6,643 nt of DNA from Acidimicrobiia bacterium (GCA_029934555.1 JAOZMA010000068.1:2919-9561), one strand, 5' to 3'. Counted from the stretch's first letter, positions 1 to 6,264 are shown. The notes: generated by a model from the letters alone, not told the origin. A program made the numbers and translations.

Positions 1-2651
1 GCGATGCGGGCGGATACGGTCTCAGACTCCGCGACGACGATGTGGTGGACATCGCTGAGTTCGAGAGCGCTATCGCCGACGCGCATCGCCAGGCAGGCGT
101 CGATCCTCCTGCAGCCGTCGAAGTGCTCGACCGAGGTCTCGGATTGTGGGGAGGAAGACCGTTCGAAGGCCTAGAGGATGTTCCGATGCTGGCGGCCGAA
201 ATCGCCCGTCTCGGCGAACTCCGTGCCATCGCTCAGGCGGATCGCTTCGAAGCGTTGTTGCAGTCCGGTGATGCGCCCCTCGTGGCAGATCTCGAAGAGC
301 TCTGCGAGCGGCGTCCGCTTGACGAACGCTCATGGGAACTGCTCATGCGAACGCTGTATCGCGTTGGCCGGCACGCTGAGGCGCTGCGGACGTACACGAA
401 GGTGAGAGAACGTTTCGGTGACGAGATGGGGATCGAGCTCTCTCCTTCTCTGACGCGCCTCGAAGAGCAGATCCTTCTGCACGACCCGGCGCTCGACAGG
501 GCAACCACGGAACCCCCCGCGAACCTGCCGGTCTATCTGACGAGCTTTGTCGGCCGGGACGATGAAGTGCGACAGCTTGCTGCCACGCTGACGGAGCATC
601 GACTTGTGACGATCCTCGGACCCGGTGGTGCCGGGAAGACCAGGTTGGCGACGGAATTCTCGACGACGGTTCGCCGGCGATACTCCGATGGCGTGTGGCT
701 CATCGATCTGGCCCAGATCACCGACGCGACGCGAATCAGTTCGACCATCGGCGAGACGATCGGTGTGACCGGTGGATTTGGGGACACAATCGACGAGGTT
801 GCTCAATCGCTCCGAGGCCGTCGGTCGCTGCTTGTACTCGACAATTGTGAACACATCATCGAGGGGCTTCGCGGTCTTGTGGTTGCGCTGCTGCGCGGTG
901 CTCCCGAACTCGTCATTCTCGCCACGAGTCGGCGTCCGCTCGACATCGCCGGAGAGCAACGGTTCTTGCTCGAGGGACTTGCGACGGATGGCGCGGGCGA
1001 TGCGCCGGCTGATGCGTCGTTGCTGTTTGCCGAACGTGCGGAAGCAGCCGGATCGAGCGTGGATCTCGAAGGCAGCGACAAGGAGGCCGTAGTGGCCGTC
1101 TGTCGGAGACTCGATGGGATGCCACTCGCCTTGGAGCTAGCGGCGGCCCGCAGCAATGTGCTCTCTCCGGCCGAGATCGCAGAACTCCTGACGCACCGCT
1201 TCGCTCTCCTGGTCGACGATCGGCAGGATCGAGACATCCACCGATCACTCGAAGCGACCGTGGGCTGGAGCTTCGGGCTGCTCGACAGTGAGCAGCGTCT
1301 GGCGTTCGAGATCCTCGGCGCTTTCGAGGGTCCGTTCACCGCCGAAGCCGCCGCCGCTGTTCTCGACCTCACACATGAGACCGCTTCCGTGAAGACGATT
1401 GAGAGTCTCCTGGCTGCATCACTCTTGAGGGTCGAATCGCGCGACGGGGGAGCATCGACGTACCGGCTGCTCGAGACACTGCGGGCATACGCTCGGGATC
1501 GCCTGACCGACGCCGGTCGTTGGCAGGAGGCGGTCGATCGACACGACGCCTACTACCGCAGTGTGTGCCTCCGGCTTCACCCGGAGTTTTTCGGGGCGGG
1601 CCGTGCAGCCGCAACGGCTCTGATCGCTGCCGAGCTCGCCGAGTACCTCGCCGTCTGGGACCGCGGCATGGAGGAGGATCCAGCGTCGGTGCTCCCCCTG
1701 GCTTGGCCTCTCGGCAATTACTGGATGTTCGACGGGGTGCTCCAGGAAGGAATGATTCGCCTTGATCGACTCCTCGCTATGACGGACGGCGATCCGTCGC
1801 TCGATCGGGCAGACGCACTCACCATCGCTTCCTGGGTGGGAATAATGCAGAACCGATTCAACGATGCAATTCGCTGGACCTCCGAGGCCGTTGAGATGTG
1901 CAGAGAGGCGGGCGAGGAAGTGCGACTCGCTTACGCTCTCGCCCGCAGCGGGCATTGGGCAATGATCGGGGCTGATGGCGAGTCCTCGATCGCTATGGAA
2001 TCCGAAAGTCTCGAGATCTGCGAGCGCATCGGCTTCGACGACGGACGCGCATGGCCGATCATTCTTATTGCCCAGGCGCGTCGATGGAGCGGTGACCACA
2101 GTCCCGAAGTTACGGAGATGCTCTTCGAAGCCCGGCGCCGCTTCCTGGACATGGGGGAGCCGTACGGGCAGCTCCATGCCGACATGATCATTGACACGAT
2201 TCGAGAACTCCCGGTCGATGAACGCGTCCGGATTGGCGAGGAGATGGTGGCGATCGCCCGGCGGCAGGGGGGCGAGAACACCGCCCGTCCAGCGGCGTTC
2301 CATGCCCTCGCTTCTGCCATCTGGGATACCGGTGAGTGGGAGCGCGCCGAAGGGATGAATCGGGTGTGCATCCGATCGGCGTTGGCAACCGGCAACGAGA
2401 TCACCCTCGGAATGGGATTGATGCAGGCGGGCATGTTCGCGGCCGAGCGAGGCCACGGAGAACGCTCAGCCCGGCTCCTCGGCGCGGGATCGACGCACTT
2501 CGCCATGGCGCTCGCACCATTCATGGCGCAGGAACTCAACACGGCAGCGGATCAGGCTCGGGCTGTGATCGGCGACGAGCAGTTCGACGACTTCTACCGC
2601 ATCGGTGCCGCGATGGGTCCGGAAGAGGCGGCGGACACCGCTATCGGCTGA
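1..2651 (+). CDS. AfsR/SARP-like transcriptional regulator: BTAD domain, NB-ARC ATPase, helical-repeat C-terminus (5' end outside window)
   Basis: The frame is open to the left edge (first full codon at base 3, 882 residues visible). The residues before the first possible GTG start at 42 read GGYGLRLRDDD and match the end of an OmpR-like winged helix running into BTAD, so the true start lies upstream. Counting from base 3: BTAD helices at about 14-155, then an NB-ARC/STAND ATPase with a P-loop GPGGAGKT at 206-213, Walker B LLVLDN (Asp 280), the LATSR segment and GMPLAL at 372-377, then a winged helix (VGWSFGLLD) and the YRLLETLRAYARDRL segment. The last 350 or so residues are TPR-like helices ending in the usual RLLGAG...FDDFYRIGAAMG tail. 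In this family nucleotide-dependent oligomerisation activates or represses a target promoter, often of secondary metabolism. The ligand and target are unknown here. An adjacent target is an inference only. Confidence 0.9.
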   Translation, partial: DAGGYGLRLRDDDVVDIAEFESAIADAHRQAGVDPPAAVEVLDRGLGLWGGRPFEGLEDVPMLAAEIARLGELRAIAQADRFEALLQSGDAPLVADLEELCERRPLDERSWELLMRTLYRVGRHAEALRTYTKVRERFGDEMGIELSPSLTRLEEQILLHDPALDRATTEPPANLPVYLTSFVGRDDEVRQLAATLTEHRLVTILGPGGAGKTRLATEFSTTVRRRYSDGVWLIDLAQITDATRISSTIGETIGVTGGFGDTIDEVAQSLRGRRSLLVLDNCEHIIEGLRGLVVALLRGAPELVILATSRRPLDIAGEQRFLLEGLATDGAGDAPADASLLFAERAEAAGSSVDLEGSDKEAVVAVCRRLDGMPLALELAAARSNVLSPAEIAELLTHRFALLVDDRQDRDIHRSLEATVGWSFGLLDSEQRLAFEILGAFEGPFTAEAAAAVLDLTHETASVKTIESLLAASLLRVESRDGGASTYRLLETLRAYARDRLTDAGRWQEAVDRHDAYYRSVCLRLHPEFFGAGRAAATALIAAELAEYLAVWDRGMEEDPASVLPLAWPLGNYWMFDGVLQEGMIRLDRLLAMTDGDPSLDRADALTIASWVGIMQNRFNDAIRWTSEAVEMCREAGEEVRLAYALARSGHWAMIGADGESSIAMESESLEICERIGFDDGRAWPIILIAQARRWSGDHSPEVTEMLFEARRRFLDMGEPYGQLHADMIIDTIRELPVDERVRIGEEMVAIARRQGGENTARPAAFHALASAIWDTGEWERAEGMNRVCIRSALATGNEITLGMGLMQAGMFAAERGHGERSARLLGAGSTHFAMALAPFMAQELNTAADQARAVIGDEQFDDFYRIGAAMGPEEAADTAIG

Positions 2652-2670
2652 CGGAAGACGCCGGGGTGTG

Positions 2671-2674
2671 GGAG
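2671..2674 (+). promoter_or_regulatory. Ribosome binding site deciding the MarR-family start
   Basis: GGAG lies 9 bases before the ATG at 2684. It supports that ATG over the long upstream extension of the same frame, which runs back to 2336 inside the preceding regulator gene and has no family-like sequence before the ATG. A second GGGAG at 2678-2682 is too close to the ATG to be the functional site. Confidence 0.5.
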
Positions 2675-2683
2675 AATGGGAGC

Positions 2684-3073
2684 ATGAAGCGTGTCGCAGA
2701 TGTTCTACTTACGTGGACGGAGCATGCCCAACCCATTCACACGGTTGCCGTCGGTGCAATCGGTGGCGGCGATCTTGTCTCGAATGAGGTAGTCGCCACG
2801 CTCCTGCTGTTGCACCGGGACGGCCCTCAACGTCCAACACGGATCGCAGAACTGACCCGTCTGACCAGCGGTGGGGCGACAAAGCTCATCACGAGACTCG
2901 AGACGGCCGGCCTCGTTGTTCGTGAATCGGGTGGCGTGCCTAGCGACGGTCGCGCGATCGTCGTATCCCTCACCAAGTCCGGTAATGAGAAGATGGAGGA
3001 GTTCGTCGCTGTCGTGGCTCCACACGTCGAGGCCTTCATCGATGCACTCGTCGCGATTCGCGCCGATGCCTGA
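2684..3073 (+). CDS. MarR-family winged-helix transcriptional regulator
   Basis: This is a 129-residue protein, slightly shorter than the usual 140-150 of MarR proteins. Residues 34-46 form a helix (NEVVATLLLLHRD). The helix-turn-helix spans about 52-72 (TRIAELTRLTSGGATKLITRL), followed by EtaGLVVRE and the wing with PSDGRAIVVSLT at 86-97, the family's D-x-R wing signature. A C-terminal helix from about 100 to 125 would join the N-terminal helix as the dimer interface. MarR proteins bind palindromic operators as dimers and usually repress their own operon until a ligand, often aromatic or acyl-type, is bound. The gene starts 32 bases after the AfsR-like gene, and its stop overlaps the thioesterase start by 8 bases, so control of that thioesterase is plausible. 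The short N-terminus could mean a reduced dimerisation region. The family call is secure; the ligand is unknown. Confidence 0.85.
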   Translation: MKRVADVLLTWTEHAQPIHTVAVGAIGGGDLVSNEVVATLLLLHRDGPQRPTRIAELTRLTSGGATKLITRLETAGLVVRESGGVPSDGRAIVVSLTKSGNEKMEEFVAVVAPHVEAFIDALVAIRADA

Positions 3074-3563
3074 CGGAGGACGCTCCGCCGGTGACGTGCC
3101 GGCTATCCAGGACACGTATCCCGAAGACGTTGCTCATTGCTACGGCTGTGGTCGACTCAACGACGTGGGGCATCAGATCAAGACCTACCCGGCTGGTGAT
3201 GAGACCATCACGGAGTTCACACCCGAGTCCTATCACATGGCGATCCCCGGGTTCGCGTATGGGGGTCTTGTGGCGTCGATCATTGATTGTCACTCGACAG
3301 GATCGGCCGCCATCTTTCAGATGCAGCACGCAGGAAAGACGGTCGGCAGTGAGCTTTCGCCTCGGTTCGTGACGGCCCATCTCGAGGTCGAGTACCTGCT
3401 CCCGACGCCCCTTTCCGAGTTCCAATTGGTGGGACGGCTCATCGAGATCAAGGGCCGCAAGGTGGTCGTTGAGACGGAGCTCTCGGTGGACGGCACCGTG
3501 ACGGCAACAGGGTCGGCTGTTCTCGTCGAGATCCCCGAACACCTCTTCGATCCCAAGGTCTGA
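3066..3563 (+). CDS. PaaI-like hotdog-fold acyl-CoA thioesterase
   Basis: This 165-residue protein has the layout of PaaI/THEM4-type thioesterases. It starts with a CxGC-G-x-x-N segment at 25-32, followed by a strand (TEFTPESYHMAIPGF), the central hotdog helix GGLVASIIDCHSTGSAA at 66-82, and the strands FVTAHLEVEYLLPTPL and KVVVETELSVDGTVTATGSAVLVEI. Asp 74, eight residues after the first Gly of the GG pair, sits where the family has its catalytic Asp/Glu. The usual HGG is YGG here (Tyr 65). The enzyme should hydrolyse an acyl-CoA or aryl-CoA in the cytoplasm; the substrate cannot be told from sequence. The ATG at 3066 lies inside the MarR stop region (ATGCCTGA), which suggests translational coupling. 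A GTG at 3096, 15 bases after GGAGGA at 3075-3080, is an alternative start that would leave the domain intact. Confidence 0.83.
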   Translation: MPDGGRSAGDVPAIQDTYPEDVAHCYGCGRLNDVGHQIKTYPAGDETITEFTPESYHMAIPGFAYGGLVASIIDCHSTGSAAIFQMQHAGKTVGSELSPRFVTAHLEVEYLLPTPLSEFQLVGRLIEIKGRKVVVETELSVDGTVTATGSAVLVEIPEHLFDPKV

Positions 3564-3577
3564 GCTCGGCTGAAATC

Positions 3578-3591
3578 GGGTCCTTCGACCC
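3578..3591 (+). terminator. Short hairpin just after the thioesterase stop (weak terminator candidate)
   Basis: GGGTC-CTTC-GACCC forms a perfect 5-bp stem with a 4-base loop, 14 bases after the stop codon. There is no T-run behind it. It could help end the MarR-thioesterase transcript or protect its 3' end, but a stem this short also arises by chance in GC-rich DNA. Confidence 0.2.
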
Positions 3592-3790
3592 CGTCCATCG
3601 GTGCCGGTAGCCCCCTCCGTCGATACCATTCCGGTGGTTCTTCGAAGATAGGCGGTTGTCGCTCGGGCGTTTCTCGATCAGGGATGCGGACGGGTGGGAG
3701 GTCGGTCTCCGGCGGGCTCCACAACTGAAGATGTTCCACCGCATCGGGGTGCACTCCCTCCCTCCTCCCGCAGTCCGAATCGGTGGGTCA

Positions 3791-3826
3791 CGGACGACCG
3801 CTCGGCCCCAACCGCTTGGTCGTCCG
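3791..3826. repeat. Inverted repeat / hairpin 1 of the convergent gap
   Basis: CGGACGACC (3791-3799) and GGTCGTCCG (3818-3826) are exact reverse complements, giving a 9-bp stem. The 18-base interior can form a further 3-bp CGG/CCG stem around CCCCAA. It lies only 3 bases before the second hairpin, so the two would form one structured RNA if transcribed. It may act as part of a bidirectional terminator or of a small RNA. Confidence 0.6.
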
Positions 3827-3829
3827 ATC

Positions 3830-3872
3830 TGATCGCCCCGTGCCGTATCCCCCCTTCGGTACGGGGCGATCA
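3830..3872. terminator. Strong 16-bp hairpin with a six-C loop (terminator or structured RNA)
   Basis: The arms 3830-3845 (T then GATCGCCCCGTGCCG) and 3857-3872 (CGGTACGGGGCGATC then A) pair over 16 positions with a single G-T wobble. The 11-base loop TATCCCCCCTT contains six consecutive C at 3849-3854. It lies between two convergent genes, where a factor-independent terminator serving both would be expected. On the + strand it is followed only by ACTCTTTCG, a poor T-tract, which is common for actinobacterial terminators. The C6 loop next to a second hairpin also recalls the actinobacterial 6C RNA. The structure is seen directly; its function is inferred. Confidence 0.5.
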
Positions 3873-3938
3873 CTCTTTCGCGTACCCAGGGTTGCAGTCC
3901 CCGCCGGCGGCGCACCCAGCCCGCGGAACAGATGACCG

Positions 3939-4547
3939 CTAGGTCGTCACGCCGAAGAACTCATCGAGAGCGGCGAGGAGCTGTCCGGCACTCAGCCCAC
4001 CCTGTTGAACGTGAACGACGTTCCCACCTTCGTCGTAGAAGACGGTCATCGGTGAGCCCCGGGCGCCGAACGTGCCGGTGCTGAGTCCGCTGCCGGTGGT
4101 ACCTCCAATGTCCCTCGCGAGTGGCCACACACCTGCGATGCCCCATCGCTCGGCATCACCCAGACCGGATCCGTTGTCCTGGGTGTCGATGCCGACGAAG
4201 TGGACCTGATCACCGACCTGCTCGGAGACCGCCAGATACTCCGGGATCTCGTCCTCGCAGACCTCGCACCACGAGGCGAAGAACGCAGCGACCGTCGGGG
4301 TGCCACGGGAATCGGCGAGCGTAACCCGACCGTCGCCGTCGAGTTCCGGCAGATCCCAGGCTGTTGCGGTGGTGTTGCCAACCTCGGGCTCCGGCCAGAG
4401 GACGACGAGAAGCCCGATGAGAGCTACGCCGATGGCTCCAGCGATGCCGACGTTGCGGATCGTGGTCTTCCTGGCTGTTGTCTTCTTCTTGGCCTCGGCC
4501 TCTTGGCGACGCTGGTCGCGTTGCTGCTTGTTCGATGATCGTGCCAT
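3939..4547 (-). CDS. Membrane-anchored thioredoxin-like (TlpA/ResA-type) protein
   Basis: The protein has 202 residues from the ATG at 4547. Residues 1-32 are strongly basic and polar (KQQRDQRRQEAEAKKK). One membrane segment follows at about 33-51 (VGIAGAIGVALIGLLVVLW), which would place the rest outside the membrane by the positive-inside rule. The thioredoxin fold has FFASWCEVC with the redox CxxC at Cys 94 and Cys 97, then EDEIPEY, the strand VHFVGIDTQD, and a cis-proline at 166 in RGSPMTVFYD. TlpA/ResA-like proteins reduce or exchange disulfides in extracytoplasmic proteins, for example in cytochrome c maturation, but no such partner gene is in the window. The frame extends to 4631, but that would overlap the divergent hydrolase gene, so 4547 is preferred. 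No clear Shine-Dalgarno sequence precedes it. A GTG at 4586 is another possibility. Confidence 0.85.
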   Translation of the reverse strand: MARSSNKQQRDQRRQEAEAKKKTTARKTTIRNVGIAGAIGVALIGLLVVLWPEPEVGNTTATAWDLPELDGDGRVTLADSRGTPTVAAFFASWCEVCEDEIPEYLAVSEQVGDQVHFVGIDTQDNGSGLGDAERWGIAGVWPLARDIGGTTGSGLSTGTFGARGSPMTVFYDEGGNVVHVQQGGLSAGQLLAALDEFFGVTT

Positions 4548-4601
4548 GCCAGTCGACAACCCGTGGAGCTCTGATCGGATTCCCACGAGCCTGATCGACG
4601 G

Positions 4602-4617
4602 TGAGCCTCTAGGCTCA
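4602..4617. promoter_or_regulatory. Palindrome in the divergent gap, possible operator
   Basis: TGAGCCT-CT-AGGCTCA has two exact 7-base arms around a 2-base centre. It lies 4 bases before the hydrolase ATG and overlaps its apparent -10 box, which is where a repressor would block transcription. It could also affect the divergent thioredoxin-like gene. No regulator is assigned. A chance palindrome cannot be excluded from one copy. Confidence 0.35.
4610..4615 (+). promoter_or_regulatory. Putative -10 box for leaderless transcription of the epoxide hydrolase operon
   Basis: TAGGCT fits TANNNT and ends exactly 6 bases before the ATG at 4622, so transcription would begin at or next to the start codon. 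No Shine-Dalgarno sequence is seen before this ATG, as expected for a leaderless actinobacterial mRNA. No good -35 element is visible. Confidence 0.45.
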
Positions 4618-4621
4618 GACC

Positions 4622-5497
4622 ATGGAGTCAACCATCCAGCTCGCGAATGGGATTGAGCTCGCCGTGATCGACGAGGGAACGGGGGATCCGGTCGTTCTCA
4701 TCCACGGGTTTCCCGAACTCGCCTACTCCTGGCGCTATCAGATCCCGGCGCTCGCCGAAGCCGGGTTCCGGGCGATCGCCTATGACCAGCGTGGATACGG
4801 CGCTTCGTCAAAGCCCGCGGATGTGACGGAGTATGGATTGACCTCTCTGGTGGCCGATGCGATCGGGCTCCTCGACACGCTTGGCATCGAGCGGGCCACT
4901 CTCGTCGGTCATGATTGGGGCAGCATCGTCACCTGGACTGCGGCCCTCTTGCACCCGGACCGCGTCGCCCGTGTCGTCAGCCTGAACGTGCCATACAGGG
5001 GCTGGTGTGCCGGCTTCCCGACGATCGAGTTCATCCGGGAGCACCTCGCCGACCGCTTCGGGTACGTGCTCTCCTTTCAGGAAGAAGGCGTTCCAGAGGC
5101 GGCGTTTGCTGCGGACCCCGACGCCTGGCTCCGGACGATCTTCTCGGGCATCGCTGCAGACAAGGACTTCATGACGGCCGATGAGTTCACCGTCTACCTG
5201 GATGCATTCGTCGCGGGTGGCATGTTCGGACCGCTCGGTCCGTATAGGAACATCGATACGAACGCTGCGGCTACCGAGCATCTTGCCAACGCTCCGATCA
5301 CCCAGCCGACGCTGATGATCACGGCCGACCGGGACCCGATCCTTCCACCCTCGATGGCCGAAGGGATGGAGCGGTGGATCGCGGATCTGACTGTCGTCGG
5401 CGTTGAGCACAGCGGGCATTGGACCCAGCAGGAACAGCCAGAACACGTCAATACGATCCTCATTGATTTCCTGAGAGGGGATGCGACCACACCGTGA
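4622..5497 (+). CDS. Alpha/beta-hydrolase, epoxide hydrolase type
   Basis: This 291-residue protein is of normal length for bacterial epoxide hydrolases. It has the oxyanion-hole motif HGFPE at 28-32, the nucleophile elbow GHDWGS at 96-101 with Asp 98, a cap region at about 125-215, the charge-relay acid Asp 238 in ADRDPILPP and the general-base His 266 in SGHWTQQEQPEHVN. Tyr 148 in GYVLSFQ aligns by spacing with the first ring-opening tyrosine of epoxide hydrolases, and Tyr 208 in GPYRNID with the second. The two tyrosines favour an epoxide hydrolase (epoxide plus water to diol, through a covalent Asp ester) over a haloalkane dehalogenase. No signal peptide is seen, so it is cytoplasmic. The substrate is unknown. 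Its stop overlaps the acyltransferase start by 4 bases, so the two genes form an operon, and a lipid-related epoxide is a possible but unproven substrate. Confidence 0.88.
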   Translation: MESTIQLANGIELAVIDEGTGDPVVLIHGFPELAYSWRYQIPALAEAGFRAIAYDQRGYGASSKPADVTEYGLTSLVADAIGLLDTLGIERATLVGHDWGSIVTWTAALLHPDRVARVVSLNVPYRGWCAGFPTIEFIREHLADRFGYVLSFQEEGVPEAAFAADPDAWLRTIFSGIAADKDFMTADEFTVYLDAFVAGGMFGPLGPYRNIDTNAAATEHLANAPITQPTLMITADRDPILPPSMAEGMERWIADLTVVGVEHSGHWTQQEQPEHVNTILIDFLRGDATTP

Positions 5498-6252
5498 AAC
5501 GCATCCGCGACTGGCTGACAACGATTCCGACCGTCGCTGCGTTCGGTCTCGCACTTGGTGTATTCCACCTGATCGCTCTGGCGGCGTTGCCGTTCGGGAA
5601 GCGTCCGTTCGAGAAGGTGATGGCAGCGCTCCAGCGAACCCTCATCTCGGTGTTCGCCATCTCCGGAGTCCGCGTCGACACAAAGGGTCGGGACGGGTTC
5701 GCTCCCACCGGCGGCTACATCTTCGTGTCGAACCACCAGTCGATGTTTGACGTGCCGATCTTCGGTGGGCTTCTCGGACATAACTATCCGAAGTACGTTG
5801 CGAAGAGTGAACTCGCCAAGGGGATCCCGAGCATCTCCCTCAACCTCCGTCACGGCGGCAACGCACTCATCGAGCGCGGCGATCGGAAGCAAGCGATAGA
5901 TGCGATCCGGGAGATGGCCGCTGAGGCTGAACGAAGGGACGTGTCGGTGGTGATCTTCCCCGAGGGAACACGGGCACGGATCGGCGAACTCGGGAATTTC
6001 CGAGTTGGAGGACTCGCCGCGATCATGGAGGAGGCTCCGAACCTGGAGATCATCCCCACCGCCATCGATGGATCGTGGCGGGTATTCCAGCGGAACATGT
6101 TCCCCGTTCCGTACGGTGCCGCCGTCCATGTTCGGTTCGGCGAGCCGATCGCACGGGTCCGAGGCGAGTCTCCGACCGAGATTCTCGAGCGCTGCCGGGT
6201 ATGGATCGATGAGACGATCGACGAGTGGAGATCCGGAGACGCCTCCGCCTGA
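5494..6252 (+). CDS. plsC: 1-acyl-sn-glycerol-3-phosphate acyltransferase (PlsC family)
   Basis: The 252-residue protein shows the four acyltransferase blocks in order: NHQSMFD at 80-86 (the catalytic H-x4-D), GGNALIERG at 121-129 (glycerol-phosphate binding), FPEGTR at 155-160 and IPTAIDG at 187-193. A hydrophobic stretch at about 11-33 likely anchors it to the inner face of the membrane. The family moves an acyl group to the sn-2 position of lysophosphatidate to make phosphatidate, the precursor of phospholipids. Actinobacterial genomes usually carry several paralogues, some acting on other acceptors, so the exact substrate is not certain. Translation starts at GTG 5494, within the GTGA that ends the hydrolase gene. 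GAGAGGGG at 5473-5480 is a distant ribosome binding site, and translational coupling is likely. Confidence 0.9.
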   Translation: MKRIRDWLTTIPTVAAFGLALGVFHLIALAALPFGKRPFEKVMAALQRTLISVFAISGVRVDTKGRDGFAPTGGYIFVSNHQSMFDVPIFGGLLGHNYPKYVAKSELAKGIPSISLNLRHGGNALIERGDRKQAIDAIREMAAEAERRDVSVVIFPEGTRARIGELGNFRVGGLAAIMEEAPNLEIIPTAIDGSWRVFQRNMFPVPYGAAVHVRFGEPIARVRGESPTEILERCRVWIDETIDEWRSGDASA

Positions 6253-6258
6253 TACGCT
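6253..6258 (+). promoter_or_regulatory. Putative -10 box for leaderless transcription of the NYN-domain gene
   Basis: TACGCT fits TANNNT, begins right after the acyltransferase stop codon, and ends exactly 6 bases before the ATG at 6265. No Shine-Dalgarno sequence is seen in the 12-base gap. This is the same geometry as at 4610-4615. The gene may therefore have its own promoter in addition to read-through from the operon. Confidence 0.4.
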
Positions 6259-6264
6259 GCGGCC

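Larger units (their letters stand above)
3564..3938. other. 375-base gap between convergent genes, holding a hairpin pair
   Basis: No credible conserved gene is seen here. The left part (3564-3790) has one short 5-bp hairpin at 3578-3591, a CTTCGAAG palindrome around 3650 and a pyrimidine-rich tract at 3755-3769. The right part (3791-3872) contains two strong consecutive inverted repeats, listed separately. Open frames cross the gap on both strands, but none shows a recognisable domain. One of them, on the - strand from a GTG at 3754, has a good ribosome binding site and is discussed as a finding. No tRNA or rRNA pattern is present. Confidence 0.6.

Noticed and set aside
330..959. 209-codon - strand frame opposite the BTAD/NB-ARC region
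   Set aside because: It is antisense to the P-loop and Walker B coding sequence and shows no domain of its own.
1419..2456. Long open frame (345 codons) on the - strand inside the AfsR-like gene
   Set aside because: It is fully antisense to a gene with clear BTAD/NB-ARC/TPR features, and its translation is low-complexity with no recognisable domain. Long antisense frames are usual in GC-rich DNA.
2336..2683. N-terminal extension of the MarR frame upstream of 2684
   Set aside because: It overlaps the C-terminus of the AfsR-like gene, reads as Arg/Gly-rich noise, and a ribosome binding site supports the ATG at 2684.
3885..3915. GGGTTGCAGTCCC resembling a tRNA or tmRNA T-arm
   Set aside because: The loop lacks the conserved TTC start, and no acceptor, D or anticodon arm can be built around it.
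3694..3942. 82-codon + strand frame in the convergent gap
   Set aside because: It crosses both hairpins, has no ribosome binding site that I can see, and its translation is Pro/Ser/Arg-rich with no domain.
4548..4631. 28-residue N-terminal extension of the thioredoxin-like protein from ATG 4631
   Set aside because: It would overlap the divergent hydrolase start and palindrome, and adds no family-like sequence before the basic region and membrane segment.
4200..4656. Two + strand frames (from 4200 and 4300) opposite the thioredoxin-like gene
   Set aside because: The hydrophobic stretch seen there is the complement of the thioredoxin-like protein's membrane and basic segments; the CxxC, cis-Pro and fold order lie on the - strand.
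5194..6129. 311-codon - strand frame across the hydrolase and plsC
   Set aside because: It is antisense to two well-supported overlapping genes whose catalytic motifs explain the sequence.
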